A stretch of 64,000 nt of DNA from positions 14,694,001 through 14,758,000 of the forward strand of contig CM059622.1 of NCBI GenBank assembly GCA_030435675.1, in the 5' to 3' direction. How positions within the stretch are numbered: position 1 is the first letter of the stretch; the number at the start of each line of letters is the position of its first letter. Shown here piece after piece: positions 1 to 11,230 of this stretch. The notes below the pieces were generated by a model. It ran no database searches and was not told the DNA's origin. It saw only the letters and a list, made by a program, of their open reading frames with translations. This DNA comes from Steinernema hermaphroditum. Lineage: Eukaryota > Nematoda > Chromadorea > Rhabditida > Steinernematidae. Both the position numbers and the translations under genes were made by a program.

Positions 1-165
1 TCAGAGGGGACGTCAAGGCCACCGTCGAAATCTGAGCCCAGGGGGACGGTCGAAATCCCAGCTCATTTCAGAGGGGACGGTCGAAATCCCAAAGGGGACG
101 GTCGAAATCCCAAAAAGGGACGGTCCAAATCCCAAGGGGGACGGTTGAAACGGCTTTATGCCGTC
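1..165. repeat. Tandem GGGACGGTCGAAATCCCA repeat
   Basis: About seven degenerate copies of an 18-21 base unit (GGGACGGTCGAAATCCCA and variants) run head to tail from the window edge. The array probably continues to the left. Related units occur near 7.65-7.87 kb and 33.64-33.93 kb. There is no coding signal. Confidence 0.8.
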
Positions 166-262
166 AATTGTACTCAACAACGCACCAGCGAGTTTCACCC
201 AGGGAGTAAAACTTGTGAAAATAAAAGATGTTTACTGAGTGACCCGTTTTCAGCTTAACAAC

Positions 263-1315
263 CTAATCGTACAAAGAAGATTGCATGTCCAGACCAGTAA
301 AGACAAATTCAAAAGTTACATCCATCTCTGATCCCGGACTCTGAATGTATAGATCGGGACGCTCATCTTCTTCTTCCAACACTAATTTGCATGCAAGCTC
401 CGGTGCACCTTCTTTCCTCCAACGAACAAGGAATCTCTTCTCTTTCTCATCCTCCACACGTTCTTCGGTCCTCGAGACGTCGTCTGGCACCGGCAAAGCG
501 AGCAGATCTTCTTCGGTGACATTCGTGTTTGTACGGATATCGATGGGCTTCCCAGATTCGTACCACCACTTGAAGATAGTCTTTACGGTCTTCATAGTCA
601 GCATCAGTCCTGCCATAATAATTTGTAGCTTCATCTTATTGCGAGTTCTCAGAAGTTCGATTAGGAGATCTTCAGTTCTCTCGGAGTATGGCCAGTCTGG
701 AAGAGCTCTGAATCGCAAATCGTTCAACACGTAGTTGTTCTTCACTTGGGCCTCGAAGAACTCTTCAGATTCCCGACCACTGTAGGAGAGTTGCGTGTGT
801 GCAAAAGTGACGTACCGCTTAAACATCTTCAGATATTCGGCGACATTCCCATAATAGCTAGGCGCAGAAAATTGACATTTAGATAGACTGCATAGAACTG
901 CAGACTGCATGTTCAAGAAGGGTATTAGTTTTTTGACGAGGTCTTCTTTCGAGATGGCAATTATTGAACCTCCCAAGGTGTAATCGGGAGATTCGAAATC
1001 GTATTCATAGCCAACAGACACGCTGACAATTCTGACAAAACGACGATCGATGGCAAAAAGCTCGGCGAGCGATTGAGGAAGCTTCACGTCGTCCGGCCAT
1101 CCATCCATGTCCAAACATCCTTCCAGTCTGCAATACCATTTGTTTTTGGCGTTTTTCCAAACGTCCACCTTGAATTTCTGCATATTATCGGCGTACTTCA
1201 CTGCTGCTTTCTTCCAAATTCCCGTCACTTGTTTGGCCGTCTCTGCACAATCGTATCTTTGGATGTTCATCAGTCCAAAGACTTCTTCACAAAACTTGTA
1301 TGGAACAGAATCCAT
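263..1315 (-). CDS. F-box-like family protein (MDSVPY family), 350 aa
   Basis: A single-exon protein of the same family as the genes at 43398, 50606 and, more distantly, 54224. The start at 1315 was chosen because it gives the family N-terminus MDSVPYKFCEEVF; the open frame runs further upstream, but that part has no counterpart in the relatives. Shared blocks in order are the LP-like N-terminal helix, TGIWKKAA, a VDVWK segment, the IDRRFVRI block and the SKEDL..PFLN block. The N-terminus resembles a degenerate F-box (VPYxF in place of LPxE), so a substrate-adaptor role for an SCF ligase is possible. That is inferred from family style and not from a clean F-box match. The C-terminus is acidic and lysine-rich and differs from the relatives. 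The family looks lineage-expanded. Confidence 0.65.
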   Translation of the reverse strand: MDSVPYKFCEEVFGLMNIQRYDCAETAKQVTGIWKKAAVKYADNMQKFKVDVWKNAKNKWYCRLEGCLDMDGWPDDVKLPQSLAELFAIDRRFVRIVSVSVGYEYDFESPDYTLGGSIIAISKEDLVKKLIPFLNMQSAVLCSLSKCQFSAPSYYGNVAEYLKMFKRYVTFAHTQLSYSGRESEEFFEAQVKNNYVLNDLRFRALPDWPYSERTEDLLIELLRTRNKMKLQIIMAGLMLTMKTVKTIFKWWYESGKPIDIRTNTNVTEEDLLALPVPDDVSRTEERVEDEKEKRFLVRWRKEGAPELACKLVLEEEDERPDLYIQSPGSEMDVTFEFVFTGLDMQSSLYD

Positions 1316-1529
1316 CGCGGACCAATCTGAAAGTACTTCAGATAGTACTGTAGTCTGCGGATCCAAAGCGCGGAATATCCATGGTGATGCAGGATGTTGG
1401 CGAGCAGACACACAAACTACGCCTGTGAACGCGTTTCAATCGATTCACACAAACCAGTACCATTCTCAACTTGTCCCCGACACGAATCGTAATTCTCATC
1501 CTGTATTTCGCGGCCAGGACCATTTCGAC

Positions 1530-1587
1530 TTCACGACTTTATTGTAGGAATCGAAGGCATTACGCCTTGCATGACACCGAATAGTAG
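1530..1587. mobile_element. Relic of foldback-element terminus
   Basis: The string ending GGCATTACGCCTTGCATGAC followed by ACCGAA closely matches the outer termini of the foldback element at 62.03-63.29 kb (GGCATTATGCCTTGCGCGAC, then ACCGAA). Only one end is visible here, so this is a solo or decayed copy. Confidence 0.5.
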
Positions 1588-1600
1588 AGTTTTAGTGTTT

Positions 1601-2260
1601 ACAAGCGCGGCTGCGCGCGATTTCGCGCTTTTCGATGTACTAAGATGAAAACACCAATAGCCATGCGGGTGGCAAGATTGGTTATCACAAACAATGGCTA
1701 AAAAAAGCCAGACCTCGCGGCCTCAGTAACATGGTGGCACTAGAATGGTTGGATATCAGCTGTCTGTGTGGCTGATTGCGGACAGGCTTCGTTTGTAAAC
1801 GGACAGTGTCGGGTTCGGTTACCCTCCGGGTCCTTATTTTGTGTGGAAGAAAAATACACGGAAAAACACACAAACAGACCAACGGACCCGTTGGTTCTCC
1901 GTTAATATATAGGGGATTTACTACGGCGACGTAGTTGACGTAGTCGACTGTCGTCCGGCAGATAAAGGTCCAATTATGTGAATAAACCCGGCTGCGCGCG
2001 AATTCGCGCCCTCCAGGTACTAAAAGCCAATTAGGTCCTCATGCAAAGGGCTGAATTTGGGGTCAAAAAACTGTAGCCCTGCGGGCGGCAAGACACCAGT
2101 TGGGGCCAAAAGCTAAAAGTTGGGGCCAAAAAAACTGTAGCCGTGCGAGTGCTTCGTTTGTAAGAGGGCGGTGCCGGGTTCGGTTCCCCTCGGGGTTTCT
2201 TTTTTTATGTGGGTGTTTTCCCCGTGCTCACGGAAAAAAAACACACACACAAACAGACCA
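1601..2260. repeat. Two copies of a SINE-like repeat with Pol III B-box-like motif
   Basis: Two diverged direct copies (about 1601-1890 and 1988-2260) share, in order, a GGCTGCGCGCG...CGCGC palindromic start, TAGCC(A/C)TGCGGG(T/C)GGCAAG, CTTCGTTTGTAA, a GGGTTCGGTT(A/C)CCC box and an ACACACAAACAGACC tail. GGTTCGGTTCC is close to the Pol III B-box consensus GGTTCRANNCC, so a tRNA-derived SINE is possible. The copies are too degraded to show a tRNA fold. 1996-2009 is a perfect palindrome, GCGCGAATTCGCGC. Confidence 0.45.
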
Positions 2261-2342
2261 AACAGAAATCGTAACCACAAGCGAACAACTGGATTTTTTC
2301 GAGGGTTTCCAATATCATGATCGCCACTCTGAAGACTCTTTG

Positions 2343-2736
2343 TGCGTTCTTCCATTGAAAGACCCGTAGGATCGATCTATTCGGCCGATGCTGAAGTTTT
2401 TTCATCTCTTGTGAACGGCACAATTCGAATTGAGGAATCATCCGGTTTCGACATGTTTCGACAGAGCCTCGACATTGCGCTTCACTCCGCATACCGTTCG
2501 AGTTCTGCCTCTGCCAAGTGGAATACGATGAATCGCGGAACGAACAGGTCGTGATGCTGCTGAAACAGGTGGTGATCAAGGATATCAACGACAAAATAGG
2601 GCAGTCGGACGAAGGAGCGAAATGTGCACATCTCACGCTGAAGGAGGGATCACTGGAAGCCGAAAGGGTTGTACGACGGCCTCACTACAACTTCGAGGGA
2701 AATGAAGAGCTGTATAAGGTCACGAGAAAGGATTAA
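2343..2736 (+). pseudogene. Possible decayed coding fragment
   Basis: Two short overlapping plus-strand frames (2342-2554 and 2518-2736) have protein-like composition: the first rich in Ser and Ile, the second with an amphipathic lysine/glutamate stretch. Joining them would need a frame change and I recognise no family. It may be a broken gene or chance. Confidence 0.2.
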
Positions 2737-3116
2737 AGGCAAGAGTTATCGAGTTGCATGTCACTTCCTCAAATGTCCACATATTTATTCACTCTATACA
2801 ACCAATACATTATTCTTGAACTAAAGTCGATTCATAAGTAACTCTAGAAATGCTTAAGTAGATCAATATATATGTGAAGGTCTTTGCGGGAAGAAGACAA
2901 TATGATAATACGTTTCTGAGACAATATAAATATGATTGAATATGAGCTGAAAATATGCGTGGTTGGAACCCGTGGGCATAGTGCAAGGAACAAAAAAAAA
3001 GAGGAAAAAACTATCTTCGAGCAAATGACGATGTGAGCGAACTGTCGAGGAGTGAGTGTGGGCGTTTGCGTTCCCGTAGAAATAGATCTATGTACAATGA
3101 ACTGAATGATTATGCT

Positions 3117-6100
3117 CTAAACGACTAGAGAATCGTCGCTGTCCTCTTCTTCTAGGAATTGGTCAAAGCGAGGGCGCTGCGGCTGCACGGGCGCCACCGG
3201 TCCTCGGCGGACGTTCTTCTGCACCACGATGGGCACATTGCGGACGTTCGGTCCGTCGCCGGTGTGCAGCCGACTGAATTGGTCATGGAGCGAGGGTGGA
3301 AGGGGCTTGTTGTTGTTGTTGTTGTTGTTGTGGGAGGGGGCGGCAGAGTTGAGCAGAGGGGCGAGGCTGGGCCGTTGCTGGGTCTTGAGACTCGGGCAGC
3401 CCTGGCCGTCGTAGTCGAAGAAGTGGCGGAAGGTGAACTCGTAGAAGGCGGGGTTGGAGGCCTGCTGCGGCGAGAGCTTCTTGCTGATCGTGTCGAAAAA
3501 GTTCTTCTCCTGGTGGTTGTCGAACGTTTCGAAGTTTTGGGTGTCTTCGGCGTGGTCAATTTTCGGAACCACTTCCGCCCTGCCTGTGCGGAGATTCGCA
3601 AAGTCGATGCCCTGTAAAGAGTAGCGTTAGATCCTGAGGTTTCAATTCGATTTCAGAAAGAGAAAGGGCGCCCATGACACTTACATTGAACCACGGATGC
3701 TGCTTCACCTCTTGAGCGCCATAGCGACCTATCCGATCTTGCTGATCACACAGGAAACTCCTGATCATGTCGATGCATTCGTGGGAAGGTCTCACCCAAC
3801 GAGGATCGCTCAAGTAGGCGTCCAATTTGAGCGTTCGTTGCCAGTGAATGATCTTAAAACAGCAGTAATTCACCATAAATTGCCCATACAACGTGATACC
3901 AGCTGTTGCGTGTGAGCGTTGTTGTCCTGCGGTGCCAAGAAGGGCGGTCGTCCGAAGACCATCTCATAAAGAATCACCCCCACCGACCACCAGTCGCACA
4001 GCTGCGTATGGCCCGTCTTCTGGATCACTTCGGGCGCCATGTAGTTACACGTTCCGACGACCGAATGCGCCTGGTAGCGCCGCTTGTGGTTACGGTAGTC
4101 GAGGAGTTTGATGTGCTCGCCGGAATCAACGAGGTGCTGAGGTATGGAGAACGAATCTTGGCGCACGTGATTGGGGTCGTTTTCGATTTCGTAGTGGCGC
4201 TTGTCGTGCGTCCAGCGGAGGCCGGTGCAGAGGCCGAAGTCGGTGAGCTTGATGTGGCCGTCTTTGTCGATGAGGATGTTGTCGGGCTTGATGTCGCGAT
4301 GGATGAAGCCCAGTTTGTGGACGTATTCGATGGCGCAGGTCAGTTCGGCGGTGTAGAATCTGAAGATTAGCGTTGATAGCAAGATGAATTTAGTCATATT
4401 GCTGTCCTATCCCTTATCCCCTATCCCTTGTTCCTATACATATCCTTTGTTCATATCCCTATACCTTGTTTCTATACTTATTCTTTGTTCCTATCCCTTT
4501 TCCTTGTCTCTATCCATATTCCTATCCCTTGTCCCTATCCCCTATTCCTATCCCTATCCCTATCCCTATCCTTTGTTCCTATCCTTTTTCCTTGTCTCTA
4601 TCCCTATCCCTTCTCCCTATCCCTATCCTTTGTACCTATCCCTATCCCTCGTTCCTATACCTATTCTTTGTCCCTATCCCTATCTCTTGTTCCTATCCCT
4701 TGTTCTTATCCCTATCCTCTATCCATTATCTTACCTCGCTAACTTTTCGGGAAAGAAATCGTCCCTACACAGCAGCGTCATGAGATCACCACCAGGAACG
4801 AACTCCAGAATGAAGTACAAGAAATTGGAGTCTTGGAACGAAAAGTACAGCTTGACAATCCAGGAACTGTTGGCCTCGGCGAGGATATCTCTCTCGGCCT
4901 TGACGTGAGCCGCCTGCTGCTTCATGATGACGTCCTTCTTCGACAGCTTCTTCATGGCATACACTCTCTCAGTGTCCTTCTGAAATAATGCTGATTTGTT
5001 GTGCTGCTGAGAATGCTACACACCTTCTTGACAAGCGAGACTTGTCCAAAAGCTCCTATCCCAATGGTCTTGATGACCTCGAACATGTCCTTGTTCATCT
5101 TCTGCCTCTTCAGGCGAATATACCTGCTCTCCTTTTTGACGAGGAAATGCAGCATCTTCTCTCTCATGATATCCGGCAAGTCCGCCTGTTCCATCTCCTT
5201 AGCCAGCTGCTTTGCCCTCAGATTTCGTTCCTTATACTGCTGAATGAGCCTCTCCACGTGCTGCTCCATGAAGAACTTCAGCATCCCGGATTTGCACGGC
5301 TTCACCGTTCTTTCATGATCGGCGCTTTGGACCTTCTGTATGGTGGAATCGGGGATAGGAGATACGCATCGAACGACGTCCTGGCTCTGCTCTTCCGCTG
5401 CCTGTTGCTGTTGTTGCTGAGTTTGGACGACCTGCTCCTGGAGCAGCTGCTGCATGAACGACCCATCGGAGGTGGCCGACGCCACCGAATCTCGCTGGTT
5501 TTTCCTTAGCTGATCTACAAGATCTGTGATGCCGTTATCCGGATCCACGAGGATGCTCTGGACACCGTTGCTTTGAGGCTTCGCATCACTTTGATGATTC
5601 GAAGTGTCGGAGTTGCGTTGTTCCAATCGGTAGTGACCCTAAATCTCTCATGTCAATCTTTCCACATTCGGTCATACTGACCATGGAGGGCACAGAGTTA
5701 ACAGCCTCCACCGGCTGCTTCTGGGTGCTCACCGGTATCCTGGCCTTCATCGCCGAGACAACCTTGGCAGCGGCACGTGTTTTCTGAGCGGACATCATGT
5801 GGCTGTTGTTGTCGATGTTGATCACAGTGCCTCCGGTCGCCTGGAAGACCGGGTACTCGACCTTGCGGCTGGTAACCACTTCCGGGTAATCCATCGAGTT
5901 GCTCGGCCGTCTGAACAAAAATAAAAGGTCAACACGGTGGTGTGTCTGTCGGAATGTAGTTATTCTTTGATGTTCTATAGACTCTCTGATCGGAATTCCG
6001 ATCAGAAGTTGTCTTTCTAAGGCGCCTGCTGATAGCCCCCTTTTAAGGGGAAATAGGAATCTAAACAGATCGACAAACCTTCAGATGAAGAGTTCCTTTG

Positions 6101-9100
6101 AACCTCTGAGGCCTCGAGATATGGCTACTGTCAAATTTGCAGATTATGTTCTATAGACTCTCCGATCGGAATTACGATCAGAACTTGCCTTTTTAAAGGG
6201 CCTGTTCATACTTTCAGAAGCATAGAAGAACCTAGACTGCTCCAGAAACCGTATACCCAAGTAAAGGTTGCTTGAATGCCACCTAATGGCGGGGTGTCTC
6301 TTGAGCTCTTTAACAGCTTGTGTGACAAATTTCTGAGAGACTCATGGGAATCATTTGAAGAAGTTAGTTCTCTATCGCTCTTATCGACCCCTCTCGATCA
6401 AAACTTGCCTTCCACAGGCACTTACTGTCAATTTTAGAGGCAAACAAGAAGCTGGACACGTCCAGAAAGTCCTATATAAAGTGTGATCATTGCTTCGGAG
6501 TAAAGGCTGCTTGTGTGCCGTCTAATGATGCCACCTTGAAGTTTCTGAGCGAATTATGTAAGTCGTTTGAAGAGGCTAGTTCTCTGCCGGCCCCATAGTC
6601 CTAATCCGTAGTACAACTCACAATTGAATATGATGATTCCTCACTGTCGGTCCCCGACCATTCGCCTGTGGAGAGCTTCGTCCGTTTCCCATGGCCATCG
6701 GCGGACTCGGAGCGGCGGCCGGAGAATCGGATCTGCTGCTCCCGCTGTCGTCGATCATATGATGTGGAATGCCCACCACCGGCGGCGGCCCTATCATCTG
6801 CGTGGCCATCGGCGGCGGCGGCGGTAACCTGTAGCCAGTGATGTGCTGCTGCGTGGATGGCGCACCTCCGGGCACGGCGGAGAACGTCGTCGTCGTAGTG
6901 AGGTTGTAGCCCTGAGGGGTGTAGTAGGAGGCGGGGAGGTGGTTCTGCGCGTAGAGCTGAGCGGCTTGAGGTTGCGAGTATTGGAGGGGCTGATAGTTGG
7001 CGTTGGTCCCACCGCGAAATTGATCGATGGGCACGTTTTTGAGAAGTTCGGCGGCGGCCCCTACACTGGAGAATTTGACTAGCTTCAATGCGTAGAATGC
7101 TGCTTCCTGAAATGGAGTGGATGAGTATACGGTAGCTGGGAACGGTGCTTACTCTCTCAAAACCGAGTTGCGTCAAGGTGTTGAGCATGAAGTTCTGGCG
7201 TTCGGCATTGATGACGTGGTGGTCGTAGGCCCCTGTCGACGGCCCGTAACCGTTACTGTAGGGGTCATTGGTGTGGGAAGGGGGGAGTTGTTGTTCGAAG
7301 GGGCGAAGGGAGTTGCGGATCAGCTCGAGCTTGTCCCTGTGTCGACCAATCTAAAAGCGAAAATGTGAGCATTCTGTAGGTAGGCCATATAATTATAATG
7401 CCTTGTTAATCTATTATTTTTAATACTATTGTTTAGCGAATCTGGTGGTCGTCTCAGAACTGCAAACAGCCTGGTTTTACAATCCAGCCTTAGCTTGATG
7501 CCACTTCTTGCCGAAGGCTCACGGCTCACGTGATAACATCATGGAGGGTCATCTTTCAGTTCTATCTGCTTACAATCTCGTTGAATGATTGAATTTCACC
7601 ATTTTCTTCAAGGTAGGGGCAACACAAATCCTATGTTAATCTACAGGACAGTCGAAGTCCTCGGAAGACGGGACGGTTGAGAGCAAAGGGATGACTTAAA
7701 GCGCAAGAAGCGACTACCTAAGTCACAAAGGGGTCGTAGGCCTCCAAACCCGAAAAATACTAATCTATGCAAGACGGTCCGAATCCAGTTCAGATCAACA
7801 GGGACGGTTCAAATCCAAAGGGACGGTTGAACTCTCATTTACATTCCTAGGGATACGGTTGAAATCGTCAAAAGGAAGATGGCTAAAACCAGGGGGGTTG
7901 CTCAAAGATCTGAATCTTAAAGGAGCGTCTGCACCTATTACCGAATCTATCCAATTGGCAAGGCTTAATTTTTTAACAGATTTCAAAGCTTCTTTTGTTT
8001 CTATGCTTGTAAACGGCAATTTCTGAGAAATTTGGACACTAACAACATACTATAATGCGTTTTCGTCTAAGCAACCTTAAGTTCATGTCCTCGATGTCCT
8101 ACTCGCCTTCATACGCTTATCAGTTGCACCGTGAAGCACTTGGTTCTTGCTCAACCTAAAGACCCTTACCCTCTTTCGCGGTCACTTATGCTAAAAAATG
8201 CTACCTAGTCTAGTCGTTGTTTTTTTAAAGAGGTAAGTTTTGGTCGTTTAAAGAGCATACATTATTGAAATTGCAATCTCCGTAAGGTCTCCATTTCTCC
8301 ATGAGATAGACTTCACATTTAGTAAAACTACGTGCTTGGTAAATCACGTGGAACATTACGAATGAGTCAGCATCCTGACATTTTGAGACAACCACGTTGT
8401 TACGCTTTGAGACTAAAGAATTCTAAATATATGGTCATCGGAATCAAATTCTTTCCCAATTAGTCAGATTAGACTCGGACTCGATACCCAAAAACCCATC
8501 GCGTACGAGTCTTGAATCCGGACCAACGACTCATCGGCAGCTCGGCCTCGAACTCCGCTTTGAACCTGTTATTGACAAAAACTTCCAAAGATACATCTTC
8601 CCATATCTAATTGAAAGAACAAAGACCTACACTTCTTCTCTTGCAACTGCACATGGCTCAGATGCAACAAGCAGAACAATCAGTCAAAGAAAGTACATCG
8701 CATAATCCAGAATGCTATCTACAGGCAATTTACACACTTTTGTTTCGAAAAGAACGATTCTTTCGGCATGACTCATTTCGACAACACTGAATTTGAATGT
8801 TTGCTCGGATGCTCCACATGACGAATAATGCCTTTTCTTTGTTTACATTTTGAGACCATCAGACCAGTTTGTGCTGTTCCCAATCACTGATCGTCACTTT
8901 CGCCGAATTTCTTTCTTTCTATACTACTTTTATATAACGTAGAGGGATGGTGAATGAGAAGGGACAAAGAGCATATTGAAATGTGGACATGGCCGTCAAC
9001 AGGCTATCGTTTTTTTGAGAGTCCACTCTAAATATCTATAGTTAGAGCCTTAATAGCCAAGTAGGACATCACTTCTTTCAAGATGGCTCAGGATGGGCCG

Positions 9101-9794
9101 ATTTCAAATATGGATATCTATCGTACATACAGATTTGGTGACACCCTCTCAAGTATGATCGTTAAGATCAACGACCCTTTATAGCTTTTGTCCAACAGAT
9201 AGGTCTAAATAGATCTACGAATCGGTAACAGATGGGTCTACTCTAAGTGGACTTGCACCCCGTGACCCCTTAGTGGGCATCGACGCCAGATCACTTTTAT
9301 ACAGAAATTAGTTCGGTTCCTTTTTTTTGGATTCCGCCAGCTTCTCATAGATTAATGACCTTACATAACATATCTACATAGGTATGAATCTACCCTTAGT
9401 TCACCACCTGGGCCTAGACCACAGATCATTTATTTATAGATCTACTTTTTGGACTTCATCATTGTCCTCCTCTTTTCCGATCGTTTCCGCCCGCATCTCG
9501 AACCTCGAAACCAGTTACTTCGATTCCCCCAACACGCATCCAAGGTTATATTAAACCACATTTCCGCTCCAGTAGGAACCCTCGCCGTAAAAAACCGACC
9601 TGTTGCAAGTTGGCGTTCGTCTCGCGGAGCCGCGGACTCTGCTCCGGAGTGCGCGTAGCGGCCACGCTGACGGCATATCCGTTGGCGGCGTGGTGATAAC
9701 CGTTCAGGCCGTTGTTGTTCACGCCGTTGATGTTGTTCGGGTGCGGGTGGTTGGAGGAGGAGGCGAGCGAAGGCCGGTGCGGCGACGGGAACAT
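3117..9794 (-). CDS. wts-1: LATS/Warts NDR-family kinase, ~1029 aa, 9 exons
   Basis: Orthologue of LATS/Warts (C. elegans WTS-1), the terminal Ser/Thr kinase of the Hippo pathway, which phosphorylates Yorkie/YAP with MOB as cofactor. Exons (minus strand): 9794-9600, 7350-7153, 7106-6622, 5910-5682, 5638-5024, 4979-4735, 4359-3900, 3852-3685, 3611-3117; all phases agree. An in-frame TAA lies just upstream of the ATG at 9794. Order: low-complexity N-terminus; [16 protein letters not shown] box; UBA-like segment ([12 protein letters not shown]...); Pro/Gln-rich linker; MOB-binding basic helix; kinase domain with [23 protein letters not shown] and a long activation segment ending [15 protein letters not shown]; hydrophobic motif [10 protein letters not shown]. 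Oddities: GTPNY, usual in this family, reads GTCNY; a poly-Asn tract lies in the tail; the intron at 3853-3899 uses a TTTTAAG acceptor. Confidence is high for the kinase and moderate for the first exon. Confidence 0.93.
4384..4730. repeat. CCCTAT/CCTAT hexamer-pentamer array in LATS intron
   Basis: Nearly the whole 375-bp intron between LATS kinase exons is a degenerate array of CCCTAT, CCTTGT and TCCTAT units on the plus strand, reading ATAGGG on the transcribed strand. It resembles a degenerate hexamer microsatellite and lacks the nematode telomere unit TTAGGC. Confidence 0.85.
5960..6600. repeat. Three diverged intronic tandem repeats (~190-220 bp)
   Basis: Inside the 711-bp LATS intron (5911-6621), a unit beginning TTCTATAGACTCTC(T/C)GATCGG and continuing through GATCA(G/A)AACTTGCCTT, CCAGAAA and GTAAAGG(T/C)TGCTTG recurs at about 5972, 6149 and 6370. 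The third copy is the most diverged. No coding potential is visible. Confidence 0.6.
7640..7880. repeat. Dispersed GGGACGGTT(C/G)AAATCC repeat, locus 2
   Basis: Several degenerate GGGACGGTTGA/GGGACGGTTCAAATCC units lie in the first LATS intron, preceded by AGCAAAGGGATGAC, which also flanks the related locus at 33.75 kb. They relate to the tandem array at 1-165. Confidence 0.65.
7880..9599. other. LATS intron 1, remainder; no feature seen
   Basis: AT-rich intronic sequence without a convincing open frame, tRNA or long inverted repeat. Confidence 0.5.
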
Positions 9795-11230
9795 TTCGGT
9801 GCGTCGTTAGTGGAGTGGCGGAACAGCGGCAGCAGCAGAAGAGGACAACCTCATAGCTCGTCTGTCTTGTTTCCACACTGAAATTCGCATCGGATCGATC
9901 TCGAGTGCTTCGAGTGGTGGCGCGAGATGATGGCGATTAGAGGAATACGACGGGATGAGCAGAAAAATAACGGATAGGGGAGTAGAGGAGCACGAAAATC
10001 GGGGATCATATGGCAGATAATAACGCAAAATATCGCAGAAGTGGGGAGTCCCAGCGACTCAAGGGTGATTGTCCTGGAAGCTCGACAGCTTACGCTGCTT
10101 CCAGTTGGAAGACAATATGACATGATTCGGTTTAGTGAATAATAAAGATTACAGAACACTGTTCTCAAAACCCCACACATAAAAAGCTGGATACATTCCG
10201 ATTTTAGGTTTGCGGGCAGCTTCAAATCGGGTGAGCTACCCTTAGTAATCAATGACAATCACATGGCCTAGCTGGAATTCGGCTCACAAAATGAACGGAT
10301 TTCAGTGAACCGATCTTGAATAACAACTTATGTTCCCTAAAAAGACTGGCGATCCTCTGAAACGCAACTTTTCAGGGGGTTCATCGTAGTAAGGATTTCC
10401 AGCTGATTGGTGTAGAAAGCATTCATACACAATAGAATATCACTGATCAGATCAATACCCAGCACACCACAAAATAAGAACCGCACTATCGATCGTTCTT
10501 CCCATCTTCTTGGCCGAAGTAGCCATCATCAAAGACCATCTCAAGTGTCAACACGACGACGGATTAGAGGGTGAACGCGGAGGCAAATCGCAAAAAGGAG
10601 GGAGGCACTGTTTACGAGGCGGATCGTAAACGCGGCCTTCGAGGGGCCACCCCGTCCGGGTGCTGGGCGTGGGTGAAAAAAGAAGAAGCAGGAACCAACC
10701 GGCCGACGAACCACCCGACAAACCATCGGCGATGGGACGAACGCGGCGGCGGCGGCGACGGCGATCGATCGATTGGGAGAGGAGCGGCGGAATGTGAGCG
10801 CGGCGACAACGAAAACGTCGTCGACGTCGCGACGTCGTCGGGGCGTTCACGACGATCTATCACTCTCCCGGTCGTCGTCGACGTCGTCGCTGGAAGACCA
10901 AGAAGAAGAAGAAGACGAACTTCTCGCCCCGGGCGCTCCGATCAGTGGCGAAAACGATTCATTATGCTAAGTTGCGACTTTTCTTGTGCGTCAATCGGAC
11001 GGCGACGAAAGAAGAAGAACGATCTGCCCATTGTGGCGACGAAAGGTCATCGCGGAAAAATGCGAACTATGTGGCGGTGGCGGCGCCGGGAGTCGCCGAG
11101 GATCGTCGATAGGAAGTGGATCGGCATCGCGAGGGGGATTAGCTCCGCTGACCTTAGAGAAAGGAGTGATGATGGCCGCTGGAAGTGCTCTGATCGATTT
11201 GCGAGTGTGAAGTAGAGGAATTCCGGGCAT
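9795..11230. other. Region upstream of LATS with GC-rich island (10.54-11.22 kb)
   Basis: 10541-11220 is CG-rich, with TCGTCG/GATCGATCG motifs and long open frames on both strands. The plus frame 10773-10970 has Ser-rich then acidic protein-like composition but no ATG of its own, and 10986-11210 continues in a comparable style. This may be the LATS promoter and 5' exon or the first exon of a divergent gene; the sequence alone does not decide. Comparable GC-rich patches sit just ahead of the daf-36 and RXR starts. Confidence 0.35.

Noticed and set aside
3152..3617. Two further open frames (one minus, one plus) over the last LATS exon
   Set aside because: They are alternative frames of the exon that encodes the conserved [10 protein letters not shown] hydrophobic motif.
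4384..4908. Plus-strand frame rich in Leu/Ser/Tyr/Pro
   Set aside because: Translation of the CCCTAT array in the LATS intron, antisense to the kinase.
10571..11215. 214-codon plus-strand open frame
   Set aside because: It begins at GTG, is Arg-rich as expected from CG-rich sequence, and overlaps other open frames of similar quality on both strands.
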